64,000 nt of DNA, taken from the NCBI RefSeq assembly GCF_023078275.1, contig NC_062981.1, forward strand, positions 17,910,846 to 17,974,845, read 5' to 3'. This DNA comes from Leguminivora glycinivorella. Its lineage: Eukaryota; Arthropoda; Insecta; Lepidoptera; Tortricidae. The notes beneath the pieces were generated by a model. The model was not told where the DNA came from. It was given only the letters and a program-made list of their open reading frames with translations, and ran no database searches. Made by a program: the position numbers and the translations under genes. Each line of letters starts with the position of its first letter. Position 1 is the first letter of the stretch. Below are positions 44,465 through 52,779 of this stretch, one piece after another.

Positions 44465-44536
44465 GGGCGGGTGGTCTAGTGGTGAAGACGTTAGCCGCGT
44501 AAGCTGAAGACCCGGGTTCGTTTCCCGGCTCGGCCA
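44465..44536 (+). tRNA. tRNA-like sequence with near-canonical cloverleaf, probably not a working tRNA
   Basis: By hand it folds as a tRNA: acceptor GGGCGGG/CTCGGCC (six pairs including one G-T, mismatch at 3-70), T8, D stem GTCT/AGAC, anticodon stem TTAGC/GCTGA, T stem CCGGG/CCCGG with loop TTCGTTT, discriminator A, then CCA in the DNA (44537-44539). The loop reads CGCGTAA, so the nominal anticodon is CGT (threonine-type), but position 33 is G, not the near-universal T. T6 follows at 44553-44558, inside the element's terminal repeat. I infer a mobile tRNA-derived unit; a tRNAscan-SE score would decide. Confidence 0.45.
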
Positions 44537-44552
44537 CCAGTGGGCCTTGTCG

Positions 44553-44558
44553 TTTTTT
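44553..44558 (+). terminator. Predicted polymerase III terminator in the terminal repeat
   Basis: Six T bases 16 bases after the tRNA-like unit. Because they lie in the inverted repeat, the left end carries the matching A6 at about 44331-44336. Runs in the same relative place occur at 46202-46207 and 46831-46835. Confidence 0.45.
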
Positions 44559-44628
44559 CTTTCGTGTATGATATCTATTTCAATTTATAATTTATATATA
44601 GTAGTGTGACTACTTGAAAAAAAGAAAA

Positions 44629-44723
44629 CAAAATAATTTGATTTGTTCCCTAGTCGTATATCGTCACGAGATTTTTTTAAAGTAGTGACGATATACGACT
44701 AGGGAACAAATCAAATTATTTTG
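44629..44723. repeat. 95-base palindrome of two element ends head to head
   Basis: CAAAATAATTTGATTTGTTC through CCTAGTCGTATATCGTCAC (39 bases) is repeated exactly inverted after a 17-base loop. CTAGGGAACAAATCAAATTA is the outer end of the tRNA-armed family (see 8690 and 45676), so two such ends face each other here. Confidence 0.75.
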
Positions 44724-44760
44724 TTGAGTATTTTTTGATACCATACCATATATTTACCAT

Positions 44761-45199
44761 ATATTTTTTAAACATATGGTTCAAAAGTTAGAGGGGGGGA
44801 CGCACTTTTTTTTCCTTTAGGAGCGATAATTTCCAAAAATATTAATATTATCAAAAAACGATCTTAGTAAACCCTTATTCATTTTTTAATACCTATCCAA
44901 CGATATATCACACGTTGGGGTTGGAATGAAAAAAAATATCAGCCCCCACTTTACATGTAGGGGGGGTGCCCTAATGAAATTTTTTTTTCCACTTTTTATT
45001 TTTGCACTTTGTTGGCGTAATTGATATACATATTGGTACCAAATTTCAGCTTTCTAGTGCTAACGGTTACTGAGATTATCCGCGGACGGACGGACGGACG
45101 GACGGACGGACGGACGGACGGACGGACGGACGGACGGACGGACGGACAGACAGACATGGCGAAACTATAAGGGTTCGTAGTTGACTACGGAACCCTAAA
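44761..45199 (+). repeat. AACCGGCCAAG repeat subfamily B, 5'-truncated copy
   Basis: Starts within the family at TTTTTTAAACATATGGTTC and runs through CGGA repeats to GGAACCCTAAAAA. The first 180 bases or so are missing. Confidence 0.75.
45083..45146. repeat. (CGGA)n microsatellite
   Basis: About 16 perfect units inside the subfamily B copy. Confidence 0.9.
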
Positions 45200-45674
45200 A
45201 AGTGGTCTCGCTCATTAAGAAATGGATAACCTCTTAAAGCGTTGTTTTGTCTTCACGCATGTCATCTTACAACAAGAGTAGGAACTTTATGTAAGACAAT
45301 AAATAATTAATGTTTTGAAATTGTTTTTCATTATTGTTCATCTCTATTATACTAATTCGTTTAACTTAGCACGCATTCCACTCATATTTTTTAAACTCAA
45401 GAGTGAATCATAGACATTTTTGGTAAACATTCTTCAAACTAGCCTGCATCGGCGCTTTCCATCAGGTGAGATTATAACACCTATACCAAAAGATTTACAG
45501 CCTGTTCCTCATAAAACTCCACTAAAACGGGACTTAATCGCGTTTATAGTTAAGTTGGCTTAGCTGATAAAATTGAAATCAGATGTACATACTTTGTTTA
45601 CTTTTTACTGTTAATAAGTACCTCTAGTGTTCAATTGTTCATACGTATTAATTAAGTACCTACTTATCACAACT
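45200..45674. other. Unassigned DNA
   Basis: No gene or recognised repeat. Confidence 0.4.
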
Positions 45675-45784
45675 ATGGGAACAAATCAAATTATTTTAAC
45701 AAATATTTAGTCACACTACTATATATAAATTATAAATCGAAATGAGATGTCATATATTAAAGAAAAAACGACGAGCACCACCAG

Positions 45785-45858
45785 TGGTGAAGGCCGGATT
45801 CGAACTGGCGTCTTTAAGCAATCCGGGCCAAACGCCATCACCCCTAGGCCACCTCGCC
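45785..45858 (-). pseudogene. tRNA-like unit, left arm of copy B
   Basis: Mirror copy of the unit at 46112-46185, reading outward to the left, with acceptor GGCGAGG/CTTCACC and B-box AGTTCGAATCCGG. The T stem has one changed base compared with the right arm. A plus-strand A6 at 45763-45768 is its T6. Confidence 0.5.
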
Positions 45859-46111
45859 ACAGCGGAAGCCGTCGAAATTTCTCTTTTATATGTCATCTTT
45901 GTAAGACTACGCGTCTTTGACCAACTCTAAGGGCAAGCAGTAGGTGCTTGCTCCTCCTATAGATGGCAGCACCAGTCTTTCTAGCTATATCGCAAACCTG
46001 TAAAGGTTTCGTATAGGAGGAGCAAGCACCTACCCTTAGAGTTGGTCAAAGACGCCTAGTCTTACAAAGATGACATATACATAGAAGAGAAATTTCGACG
46101 GCTTCCGCTGT

Positions 46112-46185
46112 GGCGAGGTGGCCTAGGGGTGATGGCGTTTGGCCCGGATTGCTAAAAGACGCCGGTTCGAATCCGGCCTTCACCA
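46112..46185 (+). pseudogene. tRNA-like unit, right arm of copy B
   Basis: Acceptor GGCGAGG/CTTCACC pairs except at 3-70, the same position as the unit at 44465. T8 and G9 are present. The D arm is GCC/GGC. The anticodon-type stem TTTGGC/GCTAAA encloses CCGGATT, and the T stem GCCGG/CCGGC encloses TTCGAAT. A canonical T33 is absent. T6 lies at 46202-46207. Confidence 0.5.
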
Positions 46186-46201
46186 CTGGTGGTGCTCGTC
46201 G

Positions 46202-46207
46202 TTTTTT
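46202..46207 (+). terminator. Predicted polymerase III terminator, copy B
   Basis: T6 at the start of the right terminal repeat, 17 bases after the tRNA-like unit. Confidence 0.45.
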
Positions 46208-46296
46208 CTTTAATATATGACATCTTATTTCGATTTTTACCTACTTATCAATTATAAACCGAAATAGATACCATACACGAACCTCAAGCCCACTAG

Positions 46297-46373
46297 TGGC
46301 AAAGCCGGGAATGGAACCCCGCCCGGGTCTCCAGCTAATACGGCTGACGATCACAGGCGCCTAACCTTCACCA
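46297..46373 (-). pseudogene. tRNA-like unit, left arm of copy C, decayed
   Basis: The minus strand shows GTCAGCCGTATTAGCTGGAG (anticodon arm) and GGGGTTCCATTCCCGGC (T-arm, B-box altered). The A-box side is damaged near the inserted MITE. No T-run survives beyond it. Confidence 0.4.
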
Positions 46374-46692
46374 TAAATTAAATATAACAAGATCATACCA
46401 TCCCATACATTAAAATGCGACCGCCTACGAACGCGCTTACACTCCACCACACATAGCTGGCGCCACAAAAAATGCCTTGTTGCCACCGATTATTTGTAGA
46501 TTGGCATTAAGTGTCAATTCCGAGCCGTAAATCTCTGTCAAAAGTGACACTTAACGCCATCTACAAGTATAGTCGAAGGCTACAAGACATTTTTTTTGTG
46601 GCGCCATCTATGTGTGGTGGAGTGTAAGCGCGATCTTAGGCAGTCGCATTTTAATGTATGGGATGGTATGATCTTGTTATATTTAATTTATG
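46372..46692. mobile_element. Complete 321-bp CCATCCCATACATT MITE
   Basis: CATAAATTAAATATAACAAG ATCATACCATCCCATACATT and further to CACATAG-TGGCGCCAC repeats inverted at the right end, so each arm is about 100 bases. The middle (46470-46590) is non-coding. It is nested inside tRNA-armed copy C. Deleted relatives are at 6583-6700 and 62757-62870. Confidence 0.8.
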
Positions 46693-46743
46693 CCTTCACA
46701 GATAACATACACTAGAGAAATTACGACGGGTACCTCGGCGGTC

Positions 46744-46813
46744 AAGGAGGTGTAGCGGTTTATCACGTCAGCCGCGTTAGCTGGAGACCCGGGTTCGATT
46801 TCCGGCTTCGCCA
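46744..46813 (+). pseudogene. tRNA-like unit, right arm of copy C
   Basis: Anticodon-type stem TCAGC/GCTGG with loop CGCGTTA, T stem CCGGG/TCCGG with loop TTCGATT, discriminator A and CCA (46814-46816). The 5' acceptor strand is eroded (only the inner four pairs form). The loop differs by one base from that of the unit at 44465. T5 follows at 46831-46835. Confidence 0.5.
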
Positions 46814-46864
46814 CCAGTTGTCTTTATTGCTTTTTCTTTAGTGTATGGTATCTATTTCGGTTTC

Positions 46865-47974
46865 TAATTTATATATAGTACTGCTACTACTTAAAAAAAC
46901 AAATCAAACATATTTAATAAAATAATTCGATTTGTTCCCTACATACATTATCAATTATAACAGTTAAATAAATTGAAATTGTTTGACATCACAATTTCAA
47001 CCAAAATGAGGGACAAGGCATTTCTTCTTATTTCTCAGGAGTAGCAAGACCGGATAGCTCTTGGGGTAAAAGCACCAATACTAGTACAAATATACTCGTT
47101 TACTCAAAACAGGTGCAAAATTCTACGATTTATGTTCCACTGTTTTTTAATCAAATAATATATCTAATTCTTCATACGGTATGTCTCATCATTATTAGAT
47201 TTACCCAGTCTGGAAACAATCACTTTCAAACCCTCATATGTAACTGATTAGTAATCTAAACCATACTTTATTTTCATTCAATAAGGTTTATAATAAGAAC
47301 GAAGTAGAAGTAAATTGTGAGGTTTTTAAAAATACCCGAGGAATCGTCTGAGATTTATATTGGAGCCGTTGATATGAAGGAAATCGGTTTTAAAGATTGA
47401 TTTTTATTTAAGCAGGAGTCTAGTCTAGTAATCAAGTACTTACGAGATGTATACTCTTATCTGAATGAATTTAAACTTCCATTTTTAGATAAAAAAACTT
47501 TCAAGGTGCTCAAACGTATTTAAAATCTTTTTTTCACCACACCAACTAATAAAGGCTTACTTTGCTATTCGAAAACAGATAGCAAAATTGCGTTTTGTTC
47601 ACAAGAGTGCAAAGTAATTTCATACTTTGTTTAACTTTCGTGCCTTGAAACCCTCGTAGCGTCAAGATTCCACTTTTTGAACGACTTCGCTACGTTCGCG
47701 GATCAATATTGGAATCTTCCACATTTTTGCCCCCTTGCATGTAAAACAAATGACTATATTCGAGGTTTGATCCCTACTGCTAAAAGCAGCGGAAGAACCT
47801 ATGGCACTAATTTGTTCGGTCTATCGTCCTTTGAGTCACATCTCGGACACTGGCGATCAAATATATGAAAGAGGCGCGTTCCGATCACACATTCTAAGCT
47901 CGTGTAGGTGAACGCGCACCATGCTTGTATGAGTGAGATATGACAGGTCGACTGTTCGCGTTTTTGACAGGCGG
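46865..47974. other. Family flank then unassigned DNA
   Basis: 46865-46945 (ATTTATATATAGTACTGCTA, TAATTCGATTTGTTCCCTA) is the outer flank of the tRNA-armed family. Beyond it there is no gene; a 63-codon frame at 47677-47868 is unsupported. Confidence 0.45.
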
Positions 47975-48238
47975 TAACTGTCAGGTAACTGAGAGGGGGT
48001 GGGCGGCACTTTCAGCGGGGAGCAGGAGTGGCCATACTGTACGATAGTACTCTTTATTATACTGTGTTTGAGTCGTCGGCAACCCGAACCCTCCTAGGAA
48101 CTTGTACAAGTTTCTAATGGGTTGGCAACGCACATTTGACACTCCTTCAGCTGCAGGCGTCCATAGGTTACGGTGACAGCTTTCCATCAGGAGAACTGTA
48201 TGCTTGTTTGCCACCGACGTAGTATAAAAAAAGTACAA
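47975..48238 (-). repeat. Dispersed repeat, minus copy (CACGTCGGTGGCAAACA family)
   Basis: On the minus strand: TTTTTTTATACTACGTCGGT GGCAAACA, CCGTAACCTATGGACGCCTG, GCGTTGCCAACCCATTAGAA, GGGTTCGGGTTGCCGACG and TGGCCACTCCTGCTCCCCG. An 85-codon frame runs through it (47981-48238), but the family is dispersed, so I do not call a gene. The inverted partner is at 48850-48984. Confidence 0.65.
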
Positions 48239-48849
48239 TTTACATTGTTTTAACGAAAGATGTCACAACCTCGAAAATCTTGCAAAACTTTTAAACATGG
48301 CGTCGACATGTCGCCCTCACGTTTTCTATTAAACACCAACAACCTTACCTTTACCTTCTTAATAATCCTTATTTGTATCAACGTAGGGTGCAAAATGTAG
48401 AGGATCGGGTGCAATTAAATCATTAAGACGTGTAGGCTAACCTCATTCGTACAAAATTACAGTAGACATCTGCGGTTGAGGAAAGACTTATTCTGGAATC
48501 TTTTAGAAGTTTAAGTCTAGAAGTTAATTGCATGTGCGAAAAGTAATGAATTCGCAACGAGTGCGAAATTGATGAATGAAAACATGGCCTAGATGATTAA
48601 AATCATAAAATTATAATTGTGACGTTCATATCTAAAAGGAGACCATATACCTACTGCCCAACAACATGCTAAAAATTCGTAGCGGTTTCCTTATTTGAAC
48701 TATAGGTGGTCAACCAATTGTGCCTGTTCGACGTACATTGCTGCTTTTTGTTCGTTTAATAGGAATACCATGCTTTAGTTTGCTGTACATTGCTACTGTC
48801 CGGTTGACAGACTATAAGAAAGGTTTGTAATAAACAAATTATATTCTTT
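48239..48849. other. Unassigned DNA
   Basis: No gene or clear repeat; CATGTGCGAAAAGTAATGAA near 48531 is a faint piece of the ACAAGTGCG family. Confidence 0.35.
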
Positions 48850-48984
48850 TTTTTATACCACGTCGGTGGCAAACAGGTCCGCCTGATGGAAAGCGATTAC
48901 CGTAACCTATGGACGCCTGCAACTCAAGAGGTGTCACATGCGCGTTGCCGTCCCATTAGAAACTTGTACACTCCTTATCTTTTC
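48850..48984 (+). repeat. Dispersed repeat, plus copy of the 47975 family
   Basis: TTTTTTTTATACCACGTCGGTG, CCTGATGGAAAGCGATTACC, GTAACCTATGGACGCCTGCA and CCCATTAGAAACTTGTACA match the minus-strand copy 0.9 kb away, then the similarity stops. The 124-codon frame beginning inside it has no recognisable features. Confidence 0.65.
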
Positions 48985-49186
48985 TTATCTTTTGTACTTA
49001 AGTTTCAGAATACCCCTTCCACCTTTCAGTGTAACACAGGGAAAAAATTAATAAGCACACAGAATATTAACACCGTTGAACAAATGAGACGGCGGTCGTG
49101 TGAGATTGCACGTCTGTCTGTCTGTCGCGAATTACCGCACGGGGGCGGGAAGCTGCGAATTGCTGGATCGGGCATCTTTGCAAATA

Positions 49187-49400
49187 GTACCTACATTACG
49201 ATACAAGTGCGGAAAAGAGGAAATTCGAAAACGAGTTACTTTCCATTTCGCACGTGTTAATCTGTGACCAGTCAAGAAATCGGTATAGATAATTTGGGGG
49301 TAATAATTTTCCTTTTTACAGCATTCCTTTCCGTACGATACGACGTTTTTCAGTACAGATGGATGAAAAATGAACCATTTTGCGTCCTAGCGCGGGCAAA
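49187..49400 (+). repeat. Eroded ACAAGTGCG-family copy
   Basis: TTACGATACAAGTGCGGAAA, GAGGAAATTCGAAAACGAG and TTTCGCACGTG match family ends. TTCAGTACAGATGG and CACCATCTGTAC at 49348-49420 form a short inverted pair beside it that also resembles 6968-6983. Confidence 0.45.
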
Positions 49401-49552
49401 CAGCACCATCTGTACAAAAAATCTGTACGAAAAAGTTTACCACCCGGATTATTAACAAAAGTTCAATCAGACCATCAGATACCAGAACGTACGGTCGACT
49501 ACAAATAGATGTATACACTTTTTCACCTTATTGAATTGTAATAAGGTGAAAA

Positions 49553-50137
49553 AAAAACCGGCCAAGAGCGTGTCGGGCCACGCTCAGTGTAGGGTTCCGT
49601 AGTTTTCCGTATTTTTCTCAAAAACTACTAAACCTATCAAGTTCAAAACAATTTTCCTAGAAATTCTTTATAAAGTTCTACTTTTGTGATTTTTTTCATA
49701 TTTTTTAAACATATGGTTAAAAAGTTAGAGGGGGGGGACGCACTTTTTTTTCCTTTAGGAGCGATTATTTCCGAAAATATTAATATTATCAAAAAACTAA
49801 TTTAGGAAACCCTTATTCATTTTTAAATACCTATCCAACAATATATCACATGTTGGGGTTGGAATGAAAAAAAATATCAGCCCCCACTTTACATGTAGGG
49901 GGGGTACCCTAATAAAACAATATTTGCCTTTTTTTATTTTTGCACTTTGTTGGCGTGATTGATATACATATTGGTACCAAATTTCAGCTTTCTAGTGCTA
50001 ACGGTTACTGAGATTATCCGCGGACGGACGGACGGACGGACGGACGGACGGACGGACGGACGGACGGACGGACGGACGGACGGACAGACAGACATGGCGA
50101 AACTATAAGGGTTCCTAGTTGACTATGGAACCCTAAA
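49553..50137 (+). repeat. AACCGGCCAAG repeat subfamily B, full-length copy
   Basis: AAAAAACCGGCCAAGAGCGT to TGGAACCCTAAAAA, nearly identical to 28505-29083 over its whole length, with about 16 CGGA units (50022-50084). Confidence 0.8.
50022..50084. repeat. (CGGA)n microsatellite
   Basis: About 16 perfect units followed by CAGACAGACA. Confidence 0.9.
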
Positions 50138-50255
50138 AATGGATACATCTCTTTGTAGTCGACTGTACACACACATCAGAACTTGTACTGTCCTGACTTA
50201 ACATTTCGATAAGCCAAATCTAGAAGAGTGACAAATTGTCAATGTACCCTGGGTG

Positions 50256-50402
50256 CGTAGCCGAATGGCACAAACGGTCACGAAACGCTCACGAAACGAA
50301 ACGCTAGTAGATATCTATCACTATCGCTCTTGCGTATTGGCGCGACAGAGCCAGACTACGTTTCGTTTTCGTTTCGCGTCGGAGAAATGCCATTTGCCTA
50401 CG
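50256..50402. mobile_element. MITE, CGTAGCCGAATGGCA ends
   Basis: CGTAGCCGAATGGCA and TGCCATTTGCCTACG are inverted ends with one mismatch. Inside are repeated CACGAAACG words, CTATCACTATCGCTCTTGCG and GGCGCGACAGAGCCAGACTA. The core is shared with 22462 and 31425. It is non-coding, so the 122-codon frame starting at 50253 is a shadow. Confidence 0.7.
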
Positions 50403-50811
50403 GGGCCTGTGCAGTATACAGCGTCGACTCAGGACACGTGTATGTGCTTCAATAGGGAGTGGTCTGTGAATAGGGATGACGACACCACAAAAATAATGGC
50501 ATTCTGTTTAGTCCGCCAGTTAGATCGTCCAAAAATACTGAATACATATTTTTCGTTTTATCAAATTAATGAAAAAATCAAAAGATACAGAGCATCAAAG
50601 TTCCGGAGTGGGGGCTTGTGACGTCACGTGAAACTTCAACGCACTGTACCGTCGTCATTTTACGTTTACGAGAGAAAAAGAAAAAATACCTGTCCAACAT
50701 TTTTTGATAATCTACATAAGTGACGAACTAAATAGTTTCTTTTAGTCGTCTTGCCTATTGTTTGACGTACATGTTGCACGCCCTACCACGCTGGACACCC
50801 AATATGACCAT
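50403..50811. other. Unassigned DNA
   Basis: No gene or recognised repeat. Confidence 0.4.
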
Positions 50812-50955
50812 GCACTCATATTATCCGGTCAAATATCGGATGTCGGACCAATATCCCCATTTAAGCCGCCATCTTTGATATTTTCCTTTGAAATCATCAT
50901 CAACTTTGATATCTTACTTCCGATATCGGATCGGATAATGTGAAAACGCGCTTAC
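50812..50955. mobile_element. MITE, TTATCCG-TC ends with TATCGGAT-TCGGA
   Basis: CATATTATCCGGTCAAATAT CGGATGTCGGACC faces ATATCGGATCGGATAATGTG. AAGCCGCCATCTTTGATATT is in the middle. A partial copy is at 40430-40500. Confidence 0.6.
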
Positions 50956-51556
50956 ACGAAGACCTAGCTACGAAACGCTAAAGAAGCGCATTCGATTGTT
51001 ACGTAGGCTTGGTACCCTGTAGTTTATCCACACGATTCCACATTTCGGAGCTCGACGGTAGCCGTCTGTAATTGCGAACACAGTTGACGTTCGTATTCTT
51101 TCCTCACATTTCCTGCAATTTGCTGAAATAGTGAACAATTATGGTCACACTCATCTCCGTTTTAATGAATTTTACACAAATCTCTTTGTCTAGCTGTGTG
51201 GTGGGTCTGCGAGACTACTTATGTAAACTGTTCTTAGTATAACCATAGAGGATTAAGTAAAGGGAAGAGGTGTACCTAGTTGAATAATTTAGCGCAATAA
51301 AGGGTTCAATTCTTCTTGTTTTGTATGGGAACTGCAGGCCATGCCAAACGACGTTATGGACCCGACTCAACTACAAAATTAACCACTGGTCCCACCGCGA
51401 GCTAGTAAACTATGAGCTATCGGCTATAAAAACGAACAAAAGATAATCACTCTTGTGTAAATAAAATAGACAAGGCGATTTTAGTTACTCGCCCAGCGGT
51501 GAGCTATCTCGCCGACAGCTCATTACGACAGCTTACTAGCTGGCGATGGGACCAGT
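50956..51556. other. Unassigned DNA
   Basis: No gene. 51390-51545 contains CCCACCGCGAGCTAGTAAAC facing TAGCTGGCGATGGGACCAG, a possible eroded inverted-repeat element of about 160 bp. Confidence 0.35.
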
Positions 51557-51672
51557 GGCCCGTTTCTCGAAAGGTACAAGCCTTGTATTACAAGTCTGTT
51601 TCCATGACAACCCATACGATTTGACAGTTCGCGCACTTGTAATACAAGGCTTGTACCTTTCGAGAAACGGGC
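51557..51672. mobile_element. 116-bp palindromic MITE
   Basis: GGCCCGTTTCTCGAAAGGTA CAAGCCTTGTATTACAAGT is exactly inverted at the right end (39-base arms). The centre is 38 bases. Perfect arms imply a young insertion. Confidence 0.85.
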
Positions 51673-51792
51673 CCCAGAGCCTTACACCGAAATTTACTAA
51701 TGTCAATACTGGTAAAGTAAGTGTGTCTGACCTTTTACTCATTGTCATACTGTTTTTGCTAGTTAAAACATTTGGTACTTGCTACTCCCATC

Positions 51793-52264
51793 TTTTTAGG
51801 GTTCCGTAGTCAACGAGGAACCCTTATAGTTTCGCCATGTCTGTCTGTCCGTCCGTCCGTCCGTCCGCGGATAATCTCAGTAACCGTTAGCACTAGAAAG
51901 CTGAAATTTGGTACCAATATGTATATCAATCACGCCAACAACGTGCAAAAAAAATGGAAAAAAATGTTTTATTAGGGTACCCCCCCTACATGTAAAGTGG
52001 GGGCTGATATTTTTTTTCATTCCAACCCCAACGTATGATATATTGTTGGATATGTATTTTGCGTAAAAAAAGTGCGTCCCCCCCCCCCTCTAACTTTTGA
52101 ACCATATGTTTAAAAAATATGAAAAAATCACAAAAGTAGAACTTTATAAAGACTTTCTAGGAAAATTATTTTGAACTTGATAGGTTCAGTAGTTTTTGAG
52201 AAAAATATGGAAAACTACGGAACCATACACTGAGCGTGGCCCGACACGCTCTTGGCCGGTTTTT
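51793..52264 (-). repeat. AACCGGCCAAG repeat subfamily B, inverted copy
   Basis: TTTTTAGGGTTCCGTAGTCA to CTCTTGGCCGGTTTTTA, inverted relative to 28505-29083. The CGGA tract is contracted to about five units (51847-51868), and ATTTTGCG replaces part of the middle. Confidence 0.75.
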
Positions 52265-52274
52265 ATTGGTATAG

Positions 52275-52545
52275 AGAACTTGACTGTAGTTAAAATAAAC
52301 TATTTTATACCATGCACGAAATAAAGAATCAGATATTATAAGAAAAACATGGACAGAAGTTATATTTAAACCTAATTTCTATTTAACAAATCAGGTAGAA
52401 ACATATAAAGTAACTGAGTTGGCCGTGACGTCACTCAATTCGATTTCATATAAATTCTATGTTAGCAAGTCGTTCCAATTCGTTTTGACAGTTCTTAAAA
52501 AGAAGCTGATTTGACTAGGAGGCAAGTAGCCTATTATAAACTGGC
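52275..52545 (+). repeat. Dispersed repeat with conserved TGACGTCA (copy 3)
   Basis: GAACTTGACTGTAGTTAAAA, ACGAAATAAAGAATCAGATA, GAAAAACATGGACAG, GGCCGTGACGTCACTCAATT, CGATTTCATATAAATT and AAGTAGCCTATTATAA in the same order as copy 1 (11553-12060, inverted). Confidence 0.7.
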
Positions 52546-52613
52546 CAGTGATTGACCTTAGTCGCACCTGATGGAAAGTGATGACAACGCCGAAGTTGTA
52601 GCTCACTGTAGGG

Positions 52614-52742
52614 TTAGCACATGATTGTCGCGAGAGTATGTCGCCGCGAGATAGACTACCCGTCCTTATGTCATTAATACAGTTAGAAGAAGACGTGTCA
52701 TCTATCTCGCGGCGACATACTCTCGCGGCCATCATGTGCTAG
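52614..52742. mobile_element. 129-bp MITE, TAGCACATGAT ends
   Basis: TTAGCACATGATTGTCGCGA GAGTATGTCGCCGCGAGATAG faces the inverse ending CATCATGTGCTAG, with arms of about 42 bases and few mismatches. The 92-codon minus frame over it is a shadow. Confidence 0.75.
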
Positions 52743-52779
52743 GCCTACTGGTTCAGTAATAGCCTATTCGCTCTTGACC

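Larger units (their letters stand above)
44303..44586. mobile_element. tRNA-armed inverted-repeat element, copy A
   Basis: A perfect terminal inverted repeat of about 43 bases (AAATTGAAATAGATATCATA then CACGAAAGAAAAAACGAC and AAGGCC) bounds 284 bp. The right part holds a well-folding tRNA-like unit (44465-44536). The left part has GTATAGGAGGTGCAAGCAC and CTTAGAGTCGGTCAAAAGGC, which also occur in the centre of copy B. Outside the right end, ATAATTTATATATAGTAGTG and AATTTGATTTGTTCCCTAG match the flanks of the copies at 8.7 and 45.7 kb, so the true element may extend further. No protein is encoded. Confidence 0.75.
45675..46235. mobile_element. tRNA-armed inverted-repeat element, copy B (two tRNA-like arms)
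   Basis: The core 45736-46235 is an almost perfect 500-bp palindrome. From the outside in, each arm has ATCGAAATGAGATGTCATAT, A6 (T6 on the other side), GCACCACCAGTGGTGAAGGC, a tRNA-like unit, CGGAAGCCGTCGAAATTTCT, and TTGACCAACTCTAAGGG with GGTGCTTGCTCCTCCTATA. The central 55 bases do not pair. The left outer flank (45675-45735) carries GGGAACAAATCAAATTATTT and ACTACTATATATAAATTATA. Both tRNA-like units point outward. The 62-codon frame at 45742-45930 is a shadow. Confidence 0.8.
46256..46864. mobile_element. tRNA-armed inverted-repeat element, copy C, interrupted by a MITE
   Basis: ATAAACCGAAATAGATACCA and its inverse GGTATCTATTTCGGTTT bound the element. The left arm carries an inverted tRNA-like unit (46297-46373), the right arm a forward one (46744-46813). 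A 321-bp MITE (46372-46692) occupies the middle. To its right ATAACATACACTAGAGAAAT and ACGACGGGTACC match the interior of copy A, showing common ancestry. Confidence 0.75.

Noticed and set aside
44465..46813. Functional tRNA gene cluster
   Set aside because: Units lack T33, share acceptor mismatches, have decayed partners and sit inside inverted-repeat elements, so tRNA-derived mobile units fit better.
47981..48238. 85-codon frame as a gene
   Set aside because: The sequence is a dispersed repeat, with an inverted copy 0.9 kb away in which the frame is not kept.
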